A stretch of DNA of 64,000 nt, taken from positions 124,001 to 188,000 of the forward strand of contig NZ_JAQNCS010000002.1 of the NCBI RefSeq assembly GCF_049472655.1, in the 5' to 3' direction. Positions 52,812 through 61,053 of this stretch are shown here, one piece after another. The position numbers and the translations under genes are program-made. The first letter of the stretch is position 1. Every line of letters begins with the position of its first letter. The notes under the pieces were generated by a model. It ran no database searches, was not told the DNA's origin, and saw nothing but the letters and a program-made list of their open reading frames with translations. Origin of the DNA: Deferribacter abyssi. GTDB lineage: Bacteria > Chrysiogenota > Deferribacteres > Deferribacterales > Deferribacteraceae.

Positions 52812-54524
52812 TTATATCTTAAATTTGTTTATCTGAACCTGAAGTTCATTAGCTAAATTTGAAAGCATATCCACAGCCTTTGCCATCTCCTGAGCAGCAA
52901 TGGAATTCTCATTTGTTATTTTAGAGATATTTTCCACAGACTGAGCCATCATTTCTGTAGCTTTTGCCTGCTCATCTGTAGCCCTAGCAATATTTTCTAC
53001 CTCCAATGACACGTTTTCAACATTATTTTTAATTATATCCAAAGCCTCTTTAGCTTCTTCGGCTTTAGTTTTACCATGTTCAACCTGTTCAACACCTTCA
53101 ATCATACTTGCCACCGCACCACCTGTATCAGCCTGAATATTTTGGATCATTTCTGTAATATCTTTAGTAGCCTTCACAGTTTTTTCGGCAAGTTTTCTAA
53201 CTTCATCAGCAACCACTGCAAAACCTCTGCCATGCTCACCAGCCCTAGCAGCTTCGATGGCTGCATTTAAAGCTAGCAAATTAGTTTGATCTGCAATATC
53301 ATTTATCACTTGTATAATTTCGCCAATCTGTTCACTAGATTCGCCAAGAGTTTTAACTGTTTCTGCAGCCTGTTGGACTGTATGAGCAATTTTGTCCATC
53401 ATTTCTTTTGTTTCTTCAACTAATGCATGCCCTTGAATAACAGATTCTCTAGCTTCATGAGCACTATTAGCCACATTCGCTGCATTCTGAGCCACTTCTG
53501 ATACGGTAGCATTTACCTCCTCTACAGCACTAGCCGTTGTAGCTGCCTGTTCAGCCTGTTCCTGAGCTCCAGCAGCAATTGCTTCAGAATTTGACGAAAG
53601 CTCAGCAGAAGCAGAAGCTAGCGACTCCACAGATTCAGATACAACATTTATAATACCTTTGATATCATCAACCATCTTATTAACAGCTTTAGCAACAGCA
53701 CCCACCTCATCATCATATTTAACATCAAGTTTTACAGTAAAATCACCACCTGCAATTTGTGTTAATGCCTCGTTTATTTTATCAAATCTTGAAAAAATCA
53801 TTTTAGAATTCATCCAGTATAAGACTCCAATAATAATTACAAGTATTACAATTAAAACCGAGAAGTCACGCATTAGATTTTTATTTACCATTGCAATAAT
53901 CGGTTTTAAAGGGATGAAGATTTCAAAAGCACCATGAACCTCACCTGCTTTCCAACCCTCCATTTTAACACCAGTGGGATCAAGTCCTTGATCATTACCC
54001 CAATATTTAATACTATCAGCTGGATTCCCATGGCACCATTCACATTCTTTGGTAAGTCTTACTGCCTTAAAATACCTAATATAACCACTCTTCTCATCAA
54101 TTATCACCTTTTCAGGAGTATTACCCATTCCTTTATCCATTTTTTTCAATTCATTTAATATTTTTATCTCATTTTCATCAGGCGTATTTTCCGGATTTCT
54201 TGGGGAAATTTTAGGTACCTTAAATTTTATTCCTAATTCATCAGCCTTTTCTCTAATTATCCTAATGGAACTAACAACAGGAACAGCATAAAGAAATTTA
54301 TTTACATCCTTTTTTATTTTATCAAAATCGTATATCCCAGCCTCCCACTTTTCAGCCATAAATTTTCTTACCCCTTCAGCAACTACAATTATATTTCTAG
54401 CTCTTTCTACCTGTGACGCAATAGCCGTCTTCCTTGCAACTTTTGCACTAAAAACAAAAAGAACACTAAAAGAAATAATCATTACAACAGAAATAATAGC
54501 AGCCAATTTAAATTTAAGACTCAC
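52812..54524 (-). CDS. methyl-accepting chemotaxis protein with c-type-haem (DUF3365/Tll0287-like) sensor
   Basis: Chemoreceptor of 570 residues: TM1 (about 8-28), extracytoplasmic domain (about 30-212) with a single haem-attachment motif CEWCH at 161-165, TM2 (about 216-234), HAMP (about 236-290) and an MCP signalling domain with DQTNLLALNAAIEAARAGEHGRGFAVVADEVRKLAEKT. The sensor region resembles DUF3365/Tll0287-like haem domains, so redox, NO, CO or oxygen sensing is probable. Translation starts at GTG 54524 after AGGGGG. A sigma-28-like promoter lies upstream. Methylation would need CheR; a cheR is encoded at 12-13 kb. Confidence 0.92.
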   Translation of the reverse strand: MSLKFKLAAIISVVMIISFSVLFVFSAKVARKTAIASQVERARNIIVVAEGVRKFMAEKWEAGIYDFDKIKKDVNKFLYAVPVVSSIRIIREKADELGIKFKVPKISPRNPENTPDENEIKILNELKKMDKGMGNTPEKVIIDEKSGYIRYFKAVRLTKECEWCHGNPADSIKYWGNDQGLDPTGVKMEGWKAGEVHGAFEIFIPLKPIIAMVNKNLMRDFSVLIVILVIIIGVLYWMNSKMIFSRFDKINEALTQIAGGDFTVKLDVKYDDEVGAVAKAVNKMVDDIKGIINVVSESVESLASASAELSSNSEAIAAGAQEQAEQAATTASAVEEVNATVSEVAQNAANVANSAHEARESVIQGHALVEETKEMMDKIAHTVQQAAETVKTLGESSEQIGEIIQVINDIADQTNLLALNAAIEAARAGEHGRGFAVVADEVRKLAEKTVKATKDITEMIQNIQADTGGAVASMIEGVEQVEHGKTKAEEAKEALDIIKNNVENVSLEVENIARATDEQAKATEMMAQSVENISKITNENSIAAQEMAKAVDMLSNLANELQVQINKFKI

Positions 54525-54584
54525 TGTTAACCCCCTAAACCGTCATTTCTCATATTCTAAACACATTTATAATATAATAATATA

Positions 54585-54611
54585 ATATCGAACAATATAA
54601 AAAATAATTTA
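54585..54611 (-). promoter_or_regulatory. possible sigma-28-type promoter of haem-chemoreceptor
   Basis: On the minus strand TAAATTAT (54611-54604), an 11-base spacer and TTCGATAT (54592-54585) resemble TAAAGTTT-N11-GCCGATAA in the TAAA and CGATA cores. The match is weaker than that at 24021, but the spacing is identical and the downstream gene is also a chemoreceptor. Confidence 0.4.
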
Positions 54612-54698
54612 TATATATTTTTTAACAATATCATATTTATATTATAACACGTATTTTACAACGATTAGCAAAATAAGTATATCATATCTCTACAAAAT

Positions 54699-54758
54699 AA
54701 AAAAATCCCGGCTGATTGCTTCAGAGGGGAGGAGGGTAGAAGCATAGAAACAGCCGGG
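54699..54758 (-). terminator. intrinsic terminator behind panBCD with an extended branched stem
   Basis: On the minus strand the arms CCCGGCTG (54758-54751) and CAGCCGGG (54714-54707) are perfectly complementary, with a nested six-pair stem TGCTTC/GAAGCA (54744-54739 with 54722-54717). A 16-base pyrimidine-rich loop closes it. An A and seven Ts follow (54706-54699). It lies about 100 bases after the panD stop. Confidence 0.75.
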
Positions 54759-54859
54759 CAACAAGAAAAACTTTTAACTTGTTTTAACAAATTATGAACT
54801 ATTTTTCAACTAAATATTTTTATTCAAAGCTATTAATTGAATATGTTTACACTGTAAAA

Positions 54860-55231
54860 CTATACTAAAGCTGTTTCTTCCTTTCTAATAATTCTATTTT
54901 TCTCATCCACTTGTATTACAACTGGTCTTAAATCTTTAAGTTCATCCTCATCAAATAAACCATAAGATACAATTATAATCATATCTCCAGGTTGCACTAA
55001 TCTTGCTGCAGCACCATTCAAACATATTTCTCCACTGCCTGGTTTTCCTTCTATGGTATAAGTAGAAAATCTTGAACCATTAGTAATATTGTATATATCT
55101 ACCTTTTCATAAGGTAGAATACCTGCAGCATCCATCAACTCTTTATCGATGGTAATACTACCTTCGTAATGCAAATCTGCATCTGTTACAGTAGCCCTGT
55201 GAATTTTTGACTTAAACATAATTCTCTTCAT
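54860..55231 (-). CDS. panD: aspartate 1-decarboxylase
   Basis: Pyruvoyl-dependent enzyme of 123 residues making beta-alanine from aspartate for pantothenate. The self-cleavage site is HYEGSI (Gly24-Ser25), and the NGAAARLVQPGD and IIIVSY motifs are typical. ATG 55231 is chosen over TTG 55243 because it gives the family N-terminus (MKRIMFKSKIHRATVT). GAGGTG upstream overlaps the end of panC, whose stop is one base before the panD start. Confidence 0.96.
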   Translation of the reverse strand: MKRIMFKSKIHRATVTDADLHYEGSITIDKELMDAAGILPYEKVDIYNITNGSRFSTYTIEGKPGSGEICLNGAAARLVQPGDMIIIVSYGLFDEDELKDLRPVVIQVDEKNRIIRKEETALV

Positions 55232-55232
55232 A

Positions 55233-56078
55233 TCACACCTCAAATATATTATTATCTATTAATCTAGCCTTTCCTACAAAAACAGCTAAAGCTAAAAGAA
55301 AAGGCTTATTTATCACATCCAACTTTTCCAAAGTTTCAGGATCTACAATTTCTATATAATCAATCTTCGTGTAAGGATGTGAACTTATAAATTTATGGAC
55401 TCTTCTCTTTATTTCACTTACATCTCTAACCCCTTCATCAAGGGCAGACTTAACCACATTAAAGGATTTGTATAAACTTAAAGCTGACTTTCTCTCATCA
55501 TCACTCAAATAAACGTTTCTTGAGCTCATAGCAAGCCCATCACTCTCTCTTACAATGGGCATTCCAATTACCTCAACATCCATATCAAGATCTTCCACAA
55601 ACTTTTCTATCACCTTTAACTGCTGATAATCTTTTTTCCCAAAATATACCCTATGAGGCTTAACAATATTAAAAAGCTTTGTTACCACAGTGCATACACC
55701 ATCAAAGTGCCCAGGCCTACTTGCACCACAAAGAATTTCTGTAATTTCTTTAACAGAGACCTTTGTCAAAAATCTATCAGGATACATTTCTTGCACATCA
55801 GGATAAAATAATATATCCACCCCTTCTTTTTCCAATAAAAAACAGTCCCTTTCAAAATCTCTCGGATATCTATCTAAATCTTCCTGCGGACCAAATTGAA
55901 GCGGATTTATAAAAATACTGACTACTACCACATCATTATCTTTCTTGGCAGCTCTCACAAGGGATAAATGCCCAGCATGCAGATATCCCATTGTCGGTAC
56001 AAAGCCTATACTTTTACCTTCTTTTCTGTAATCATCAGAGATTTTTTTCATTTCTTTTTTTGTTTTAACAACTTTCAT
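55233..56078 (-). CDS. panC: pantoate-beta-alanine ligase
   Basis: Cytosolic ligase of 281 residues joining pantoate and beta-alanine with ATP. The HIGH-like motif is in FVPTMGYLHAGHLSLV. VVSIFINPLQFGPQEDLDRYPR, GHFDGVCTVVTKLFNIV and MPIVRESDGLAMSSRN are all present. It follows panB after 15 bases and runs into panD, completing the pantothenate branch. Confidence 0.97.
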   Translation of the reverse strand: MKVVKTKKEMKKISDDYRKEGKSIGFVPTMGYLHAGHLSLVRAAKKDNDVVVVSIFINPLQFGPQEDLDRYPRDFERDCFLLEKEGVDILFYPDVQEMYPDRFLTKVSVKEITEILCGASRPGHFDGVCTVVTKLFNIVKPHRVYFGKKDYQQLKVIEKFVEDLDMDVEVIGMPIVRESDGLAMSSRNVYLSDDERKSALSLYKSFNVVKSALDEGVRDVSEIKRRVHKFISSHPYTKIDYIEIVDPETLEKLDVINKPFLLALAVFVGKARLIDNNIFEV

Positions 56079-56093
56079 TTTCCCACCTTATTT

Positions 56094-56906
56094 TTAGAAA
56101 AAAGAATGTTCATCATCAGGAAATTCAAAGTTTTTTACATCATTCACGTACTTTGTACCACCTTCTACAATTACTCTTTTTACATCCGCATATCTTTTTA
56201 CAAATTTAGGAACAAAATCATCAAACATTCCGAAAACATCATGAAAAACAAGAATCTGTCCGTCACAGTATTTACCTGAACCTATTCCAATAGTAGGCAC
56301 ATTTACTGACTCTGTTATCTTTTTTGCTACATCCACTACCACACCTTCTAAAACAATAGAAAAAACACCTGCTTCTTCCAAAGCCTTCGCATCTTCCAAT
56401 AACTTTTCACCGCCATCTCTACCCTGTATTTTATAACCACCCATAGCATGAACAAATTGCGGCATCAATCCAATATGTCCCACCACATTAATTCCAGCTT
56501 GAGTTATTTTTTTGATTAAAGGCGCTATTTCTTTACCACCTTCAAGTTTTACAGCCTCAGCACCTGCCTCTTTAATCACTCTCACACAATTCTTCAAGGT
56601 TTCCTCATCACTCACATGATAAGTCCCAAAAGGCATATCAGCTACTAAAAAAGCTCTTTTTAACCCTCTTTTGACTGCCTTTGTGTGATATATAATTTCA
56701 TCAAGACTAACCCTAAGGGTATTTTCATAACCATTAATAACCATGCCTAATGAATCACCCACTAAAACAAGATCCACACCTATCGAATCCACAAGCTTAG
56801 CGGAAGTATAATCATATGCAGTGAGACATGCTATCTTCTCACCATCTTGCTTCATCTTTTTCAAATGACTAACAGTAATCTTCTTAATCTCTTTATATTT
56901 ACTCAT
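56094..56906 (-). CDS. panB: 3-methyl-2-oxobutanoate hydroxymethyltransferase
   Basis: First enzyme of pantoate synthesis, 270 residues, using 3-methyl-2-oxobutanoate (2-ketoisovalerate) and methylenetetrahydrofolate. Motifs are ACLTAYDYTSAKLVDSIGVDLVLVGDSLG, EAVKLEGG and GHIGLMPQ. The ribosome-binding site GAGGTGAT lies immediately after the leader terminator. 2-Ketoisovalerate is also the expected substrate of the VOR-type oxidoreductase encoded at 58.7 kb. Confidence 0.97.
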   Translation of the reverse strand: MSKYKEIKKITVSHLKKMKQDGEKIACLTAYDYTSAKLVDSIGVDLVLVGDSLGMVINGYENTLRVSLDEIIYHTKAVKRGLKRAFLVADMPFGTYHVSDEETLKNCVRVIKEAGAEAVKLEGGKEIAPLIKKITQAGINVVGHIGLMPQFVHAMGGYKIQGRDGGEKLLEDAKALEEAGVFSIVLEGVVVDVAKKITESVNVPTIGIGSGKYCDGQILVFHDVFGMFDDFVPKFVKRYADVKRVIVEGGTKYVNDVKNFEFPDDEHSFF

Positions 56907-56921
56907 CCTATCACCTCATAC

Positions 56922-56955
56922 AAAAAAAAAGCCTTCCGGCGGTGACCGGAAGGCT
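56922..56955 (-). terminator. intrinsic terminator in the panB leader
   Basis: On the minus strand AGCCTTCCGG (56955-56946) and CCGGAAGGCT (56939-56930) form a perfect ten-pair stem with a six-base loop, followed by nine Ts (56930-56922). It ends just 15 bases before ATG 56906, upstream of the coding region it would silence. Confidence 0.85.
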
Positions 56956-57028
56956 ATTTATATGCAATAATCCCTTATTGTTTCTCTATAGCCGTCTCGG
57001 TCCCGCCAGGGATCCAAGCGTCGCCTTT
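56922..57028 (-). promoter_or_regulatory. structured 5' leader of panBCD with possible antiterminator (riboswitch-like)
   Basis: Reading the minus strand: a hairpin CTTGGATCCC/GGGACCGAG with one bulged A (57018-56996, four-base loop); then GGCTAT (56993-56988), which can pair with ATAGCC (56957-56952) around an inner hairpin CAATAA-GGGA-TTATTG (56980-56965); then a terminator whose 5' arm begins with the same AGCC. Antiterminator and terminator are therefore mutually exclusive. This layout suits a metabolite- or protein-controlled attenuator. The pan RNA motif is known upstream of pan genes in other phyla, but I cannot confirm that this is a member. Confidence 0.55.
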
Positions 57029-57029
57029 G

Positions 57030-57059
57030 TATAAATATTCATTTTCTTTTAATTGTCAA
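57030..57059 (-). promoter_or_regulatory. panBCD promoter
   Basis: On the minus strand TTGACA (57059-57054), an 18-base spacer and TTTATA (57035-57030) predict a start near 57023, right at the beginning of the structured leader. Confidence 0.6.
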
Positions 57060-57094
57060 CTAAAAACTAAAATCATTTTAATACTAAATTCTTA

Positions 57095-57122
57095 TTTACT
57101 TAAATTAATTTTGTTTTATATT
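57095..57122 (+). promoter_or_regulatory. promoter of the MFS gene, near-leaderless
   Basis: TTTACT (57095-57100), a 16-base spacer and TATATT (57117-57122) end eight bases before ATG 57131, with no Shine-Dalgarno sequence. The -35 and spacer length equal those of the AEC gene. Confidence 0.45.
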
Positions 57123-57130
57123 TTTTTACT

Positions 57131-58291
57131 ATGAAAAATTTTAGCTTTTCTAAAGAAAGTCTGAAAATGTATATCTTTTTGTTAATTTTAACCTTAGCTG
57201 CTTTTTCAGGCCTTCAAGGATGGAGAACTCTGTTTAATAATTTTGCTGTAGAAGTTGCAAAATTAGAAGGTTTCCACATCGGTGTGATACAATCAGTCAG
57301 AGAAATCCCGGGCTTTCTCGCTCTTTTAGTGATTTATCTTTTGCTAATATTTTCCGAACACAGATTGGCTTCCATTTCAATAATAATTTTAGGAATTGGT
57401 ATAGGACTTACCGGATATCTACCCACATTTTACGGCATAATTTTTACAACATTATTGATGTCATTCGGGTTTCATTACTACGAAACACTTAACCAGTCAC
57501 TCACATTACAATATTTCAACACATCTGAAGCACCTCTTGTATTTGCAAAACTCAGATCCATAGCCGCTCTTACAAATATTTTTATCGGAGTCATACTGTT
57601 CTTTATTGTAAGATATTTTACATATACTCAAATCTTCACAGCCATAGGAATTTTCATTGTAATCTTAGGAGTAATAACACTCTTTTTTGATCCCACTAGA
57701 AACGACCTACCGCCACAAAGAAAAAAGATGATTTTTAGAAAAAAGTACTGGTTATTTTATGTCTTAACATTATTTGCCGGTGCAAGAAGACAGATATTTG
57801 TGGCCTTTTCAGTTTTTTTACTGGTAAAAAAATTCCATTTTTCCGTTGTTGAAATATCAACACTTTTTGTAGTTAACAACCTCATAAACTATTTCATCAA
57901 TCCACTAATCGGAAAAGCAATCAATAGGTTTGGAGAAAGAAAGGTTTTAAGCTTGGAATATTTTTCCCTAATCATTATTTTTTCTATTTATGCCTTTTCA
58001 AACTCTAAGATTATTGTTGGATTGATGTACATTTTAGACCATATATTCTTTAACTTTGCTATAGCCATCAGGACATTTTTTCAAAAAATTGCTGATCCAA
58101 AGGATATCGCCCCAAGTATGGCTGTGGGCTTCACAATCAATCATATTGCAGCAGTAATTTTCCCTGTCATTGGTGGTATTTTATGGAGCATTGACTATAA
58201 AATATCCTTTTTATTGGGTGCTTTCTTAAGTCTCATTACATTGATTTTTAGCCAATATATCGACACGGAAATCAGAAAAAACAGTACTTAA
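57131..58291 (+). CDS. MFS transporter
   Basis: Membrane protein of 386 residues with about eleven to twelve hydrophobic helices in two halves separated by a basic loop (RNDLPPQRKKMIFRKK, about 195-210), the major facilitator pattern. GLQGWRTLFNNFAVEVAKLEG follows helix 1. The substrate cannot be inferred. It stands alone, divergent from panB, 180 bases before the oxidoreductase operon. Confidence 0.87.
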   Translation: MKNFSFSKESLKMYIFLLILTLAAFSGLQGWRTLFNNFAVEVAKLEGFHIGVIQSVREIPGFLALLVIYLLLIFSEHRLASISIIILGIGIGLTGYLPTFYGIIFTTLLMSFGFHYYETLNQSLTLQYFNTSEAPLVFAKLRSIAALTNIFIGVILFFIVRYFTYTQIFTAIGIFIVILGVITLFFDPTRNDLPPQRKKMIFRKKYWLFYVLTLFAGARRQIFVAFSVFLLVKKFHFSVVEISTLFVVNNLINYFINPLIGKAINRFGERKVLSLEYFSLIIIFSIYAFSNSKIIVGLMYILDHIFFNFAIAIRTFFQKIADPKDIAPSMAVGFTINHIAAVIFPVIGGILWSIDYKISFLLGAFLSLITLIFSQYIDTEIRKNST

Positions 58292-58413
58292 AAAACCTAA
58301 TTTTGAAAATTTTAAACAAAGCTAAAAAGTAATACACTAAGCATTTAACCCCTTATCTTAATAGTTACCATTTTTCAGTAAAATTTAAAAAACTAAACTT
58401 AAATAAAAAGTAT

Positions 58414-58442
58414 TTGATTTTTTTTACTACTTCAAATAATAA
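58414..58442 (+). promoter_or_regulatory. promoter of the 2-oxoacid oxidoreductase operon
   Basis: TTGATT (58414-58419), a 17-base spacer and TAATAA (58437-58442) lie upstream of a normal leader containing GCGGAGG before ATG 58472. The rest of the 180 bases between the MFS gene and this operon shows nothing else. Confidence 0.5.
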
Positions 58443-58471
58443 TGTTGGACTGAAACTTAGCGGAGGTCAAA

Positions 58472-58693
58472 ATGCCAAAATTAATTATTGATATAGAAAA
58501 ATGTAAAGGTTGTGGTCTCTGTATTACCGTGTGTCCAAAAGAAATTTTGAGTTTTTCAGGAAAATTTAATACATCCGGTTATAACTACATAACGTGTACT
58601 GATGAAGATAAATGTATAGCTTGTAAAAGTTGTGCACTAATTTGCCCTGATGTTGTATTTACAATTTTAAAAGAAGAAATGATTAAGGGGTAA
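58472..58693 (+). CDS. 2-oxoacid:ferredoxin oxidoreductase, delta (ferredoxin-like) subunit
   Basis: A 73-residue protein with two [4Fe-4S] cluster motifs: CKGCGLCITVCP (about 11-22) and CIACKSCALICP (about 50-61). It conveys electrons from the TPP subunit to external ferredoxin. GGAGG precedes the ATG. It is followed after three bases by the alpha subunit, giving the delta-alpha-beta-gamma order typical of KOR/VOR enzymes. Confidence 0.94.
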   Translation: MPKLIIDIEKCKGCGLCITVCPKEILSFSGKFNTSGYNYITCTDEDKCIACKSCALICPDVVFTILKEEMIKG

Positions 58694-58696
58694 TAT

Positions 58697-59749
58697 ATGA
58701 GTAATAAAATCTTAATGAAAGGTAATGAAGCAATTGCTGAAGCTGCTGTAAGAGCTGGACTTGCAGGTTATTTTGGTTATCCCATCACTCCTCAAAATGA
58801 AATTACAGCATATATGTCATGGAGAATGCCTGAACTTGGTAGAGCTTTTGTTCAAGCAGAAAGTGAGCTTGCTGCTATAAATATGGTATATGGTGCTGGA
58901 GCTACAGGAGTAAGAGTAATGACTACTTCTTCAAGTCCAGGTATTGCACTCATGCAGGAAGGACTATCCTACATGTGCGGCGCTGAAGTGCCTGCTGTAA
59001 TTGTAAATATTACTAGAGGTGGTCCAGGACTTGGTAATATTGGTCCAAGTCAATGCGACTACAATCAAGCTACAAGAGGTGGAGGAAATGGAGATTATAA
59101 ATTAATTGTTTATGCACCTCATACCGTGCAAGAAGCTATAGATATGGTTTATAAATCTTTCGATGTTGCTGAAAAATACAGAAATCCCGTGCTTATACTT
59201 GGAGATGGAGCCCTTGGTCAAATGGCCGAAGCGGTAACTTTACCAGAAATGAAGGAAATTACAAATGAAGATAAAGGTTGGGAGTTGAATGGTGCTCAAG
59301 GTAGGCCTCCTCGTTCAATTAAATCTCTACGTCTCGCTGAAGGAAAACTAAAAGAACATAACTGGTATTTAAAAAATAAATACAATGAAATAGAGAAGAA
59401 TGAGTCATTATATGAATACAATGAAAATAATTACGATGTTCTTGTGGTTGCTTTTGGGACAGCTGCAAGAGTAGCAAAATCCGCCATAAAAGAATTAAGA
59501 GAAATGGGGATAAATGTAGGACTCTTTAGACCTATCACCTTATGGCCATACCCTTACCAATCTCTTAAAAATGCATCAAAAAATGCTAAGAAAATTCTTG
59601 TAGTTGAAATGAATACTGGACAAATGCTATTTGACGTAAAACTTGCTGTATGTAATAATGAAATAGTTGATTTTCTTGGCAAACCTGGGGGAGAAGTTTT
59701 CACACCAGAAGAGATTGTAAATAAAGTAAAAAACATGGTAGGTGATTAA
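58697..59749 (+). CDS. vorB: 2-oxoacid:ferredoxin oxidoreductase, alpha subunit (VorB-like)
   Basis: Protein of 350 residues with the pyruvate:ferredoxin oxidoreductase domain I/II arrangement. LMKGNEAIAEAAVRAGLAGYFGYPITPQNEI and RGGPGLGNIGPSQCDYNQATRGGGNGDY closely follow the 3-methyl-2-oxobutanoate (VOR) subgroup, in which the lysine/glycine-rich stretch differs from 2-oxoglutarate enzymes. It oxidatively decarboxylates a branched 2-oxoacid to acyl-CoA, reducing ferredoxin, and is reversible. Assignment to VOR rather than KOR is by recalled family pattern and deserves a phylogeny. Confidence 0.92.
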   Translation: MSNKILMKGNEAIAEAAVRAGLAGYFGYPITPQNEITAYMSWRMPELGRAFVQAESELAAINMVYGAGATGVRVMTTSSSPGIALMQEGLSYMCGAEVPAVIVNITRGGPGLGNIGPSQCDYNQATRGGGNGDYKLIVYAPHTVQEAIDMVYKSFDVAEKYRNPVLILGDGALGQMAEAVTLPEMKEITNEDKGWELNGAQGRPPRSIKSLRLAEGKLKEHNWYLKNKYNEIEKNESLYEYNENNYDVLVVAFGTAARVAKSAIKELREMGINVGLFRPITLWPYPYQSLKNASKNAKKILVVEMNTGQMLFDVKLAVCNNEIVDFLGKPGGEVFTPEEIVNKVKNMVGD

Positions 59750-59750
59750 A

Positions 59751-60497
59751 ATGAAAGTTGTTTTTGAAAAACCGGAAAGCTTACTTGATAATAAAACAAT
59801 ATACTGTCCAGGTTGTAATCACGGTATTATTCATAGAATTGTGGCTGAATGTATTGACGAGTTAAAAATTCGAGAAAAAACTATCGGTATAGCTCCTGTG
59901 GGATGCGCTGTGCTTTTATACGATTATTTTAACTTTGATATAATTGAAGCACCCCATGGCAGGGCTCCTGCAATGGCAACAGCTATGAAGAGAGTTAAGC
60001 CAAATTTGACAATATTCACTTATCAGGGAGATGGTGATCTTGCATCCATAGGAATGGCAGAAATTATGCATGCTGCTAACAGAGGAGACAGTCTCACAGT
60101 GGTTTTTGTAAACAATGCAAATTATGGTATGACCGGTGGACAAATGGCACCCACAACACTCCCAGGACAAAAAACTACAACCACACCAGCAGGTAGAAAA
60201 ACTAATGAACATGGATTCCCTTTTAGAATGGCAGAAATTATTGGTTCATTACCAGCTGTTGCATTTTCATGTAGAACATCTGTTACAAATCCTAAAAATA
60301 TAATGAAAACAAAAAAAGCAATCAAAAAAGCTTTCCAAAATCAGCTGGAAAATAAAGGTTTTTCTTTTGTAGAAGTGTTATCCACTTGTCCAACAAATTG
60401 GGGGATGAGTCCTATTGAGGCATTAAAATGGGTAGATGAAACAATGACAGCCTTTTACCCCCTTGGCACTTTTAAAGATATAGATGAAGAGGTGTAA
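59751..60497 (+). CDS. 2-oxoacid:ferredoxin oxidoreductase, beta (TPP-binding) subunit
   Basis: Protein of 248 residues. CPGCNHGIIHRI near residue 21 is the family motif. TPP and magnesium binding is shown by QGDGDLASIGMAEIMHAANRGD and NNANYGMTGGQMAPTT. ATG 59751 is preferred to GTG 59742 because GGTGAT upstream is properly spaced; only one base separates it from the alpha-subunit stop. It ends next to the gamma-subunit start. Confidence 0.94.
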   Translation: MKVVFEKPESLLDNKTIYCPGCNHGIIHRIVAECIDELKIREKTIGIAPVGCAVLLYDYFNFDIIEAPHGRAPAMATAMKRVKPNLTIFTYQGDGDLASIGMAEIMHAANRGDSLTVVFVNNANYGMTGGQMAPTTLPGQKTTTTPAGRKTNEHGFPFRMAEIIGSLPAVAFSCRTSVTNPKNIMKTKKAIKKAFQNQLENKGFSFVEVLSTCPTNWGMSPIEALKWVDETMTAFYPLGTFKDIDEEV

Positions 60498-60498
60498 A

Positions 60499-61044
60499 AT
60501 GTTTTTCGATTGTATTATGGCAGGATTTGGAGGACAGGGTATCTTAAGTGCAGGTATGATACTTGCTCAGATGGCAGTTAGAAAAGACCTAAATGTAACA
60601 TGGTGGCCTTCATACGGTGCTGAACAAAGAGGTGGTACTGCAAACTGTACTGTTATAATTTCAGATGAAGAAATTGGTTCTCCAATAGTTTCAAAACCAA
60701 GTTATGGATTTATAATGAACAGACCTTCTTTAGATAAATTTCAACCAAAATTAAAAAAAAATGCAAACGTTATTCTCGACACATCGCTTATAAATACAAA
60801 TTTAATCGATAGAAATGATATTAAATTCTACAGTATAAAAGCCACAGAGATAGCAAACAAACTTGGCAACACAAAAGTAGCAAATATGGTAATGATAGGT
60901 TCACTACTTGCTGTATCCAATTTATTCGAACTAAAGGATGCCGAAGAGGCTTTGTATTATGCCATACCAAAAAAATATCATTCGTTACTCCCTATAAATA
61001 GGGATGCTTTAAAGTTAGGATATACTGAGGTTGATAAGCTTTAG
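60499..61044 (+). CDS. 2-oxoacid:ferredoxin oxidoreductase, gamma subunit
   Basis: Protein of 181 residues, probably binding CoA. IMAGFGGQGILSAGMILAQMA at the N-terminus and WWPSYGAEQRGGTANCTVIISDEEIGSP are family signatures. ATG 60499, one base after the beta-subunit stop and preceded by GAGGTG, is preferred to ATG 60484. It completes the four-subunit enzyme. Confidence 0.94.
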   Translation: MFFDCIMAGFGGQGILSAGMILAQMAVRKDLNVTWWPSYGAEQRGGTANCTVIISDEEIGSPIVSKPSYGFIMNRPSLDKFQPKLKKNANVILDTSLINTNLIDRNDIKFYSIKATEIANKLGNTKVANMVMIGSLLAVSNLFELKDAEEALYYAIPKKYHSLLPINRDALKLGYTEVDKL

Positions 61045-61053
61045 AGGGCAGTA

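Larger units (their letters stand above)
54525..54859 (-). other. 335-base intergenic region between panD and the haem-chemoreceptor gene
   Basis: It holds two elements listed separately: the terminator behind panD (54699-54758) and a sigma-28-like promoter (54585-54611) ahead of the chemoreceptor. The rest is AT-rich sequence in which I see no gene. Confidence 0.5.

Noticed and set aside
56922..57028. Firm assignment of the panB leader to the known pan RNA motif, c-di-GMP or TPP riboswitch
   Set aside because: I could not match the conserved cores of these families from memory; the pan motif normally shows paired stem-loops each with two bulged adenines, whereas one hairpin with one bulged A is seen here.
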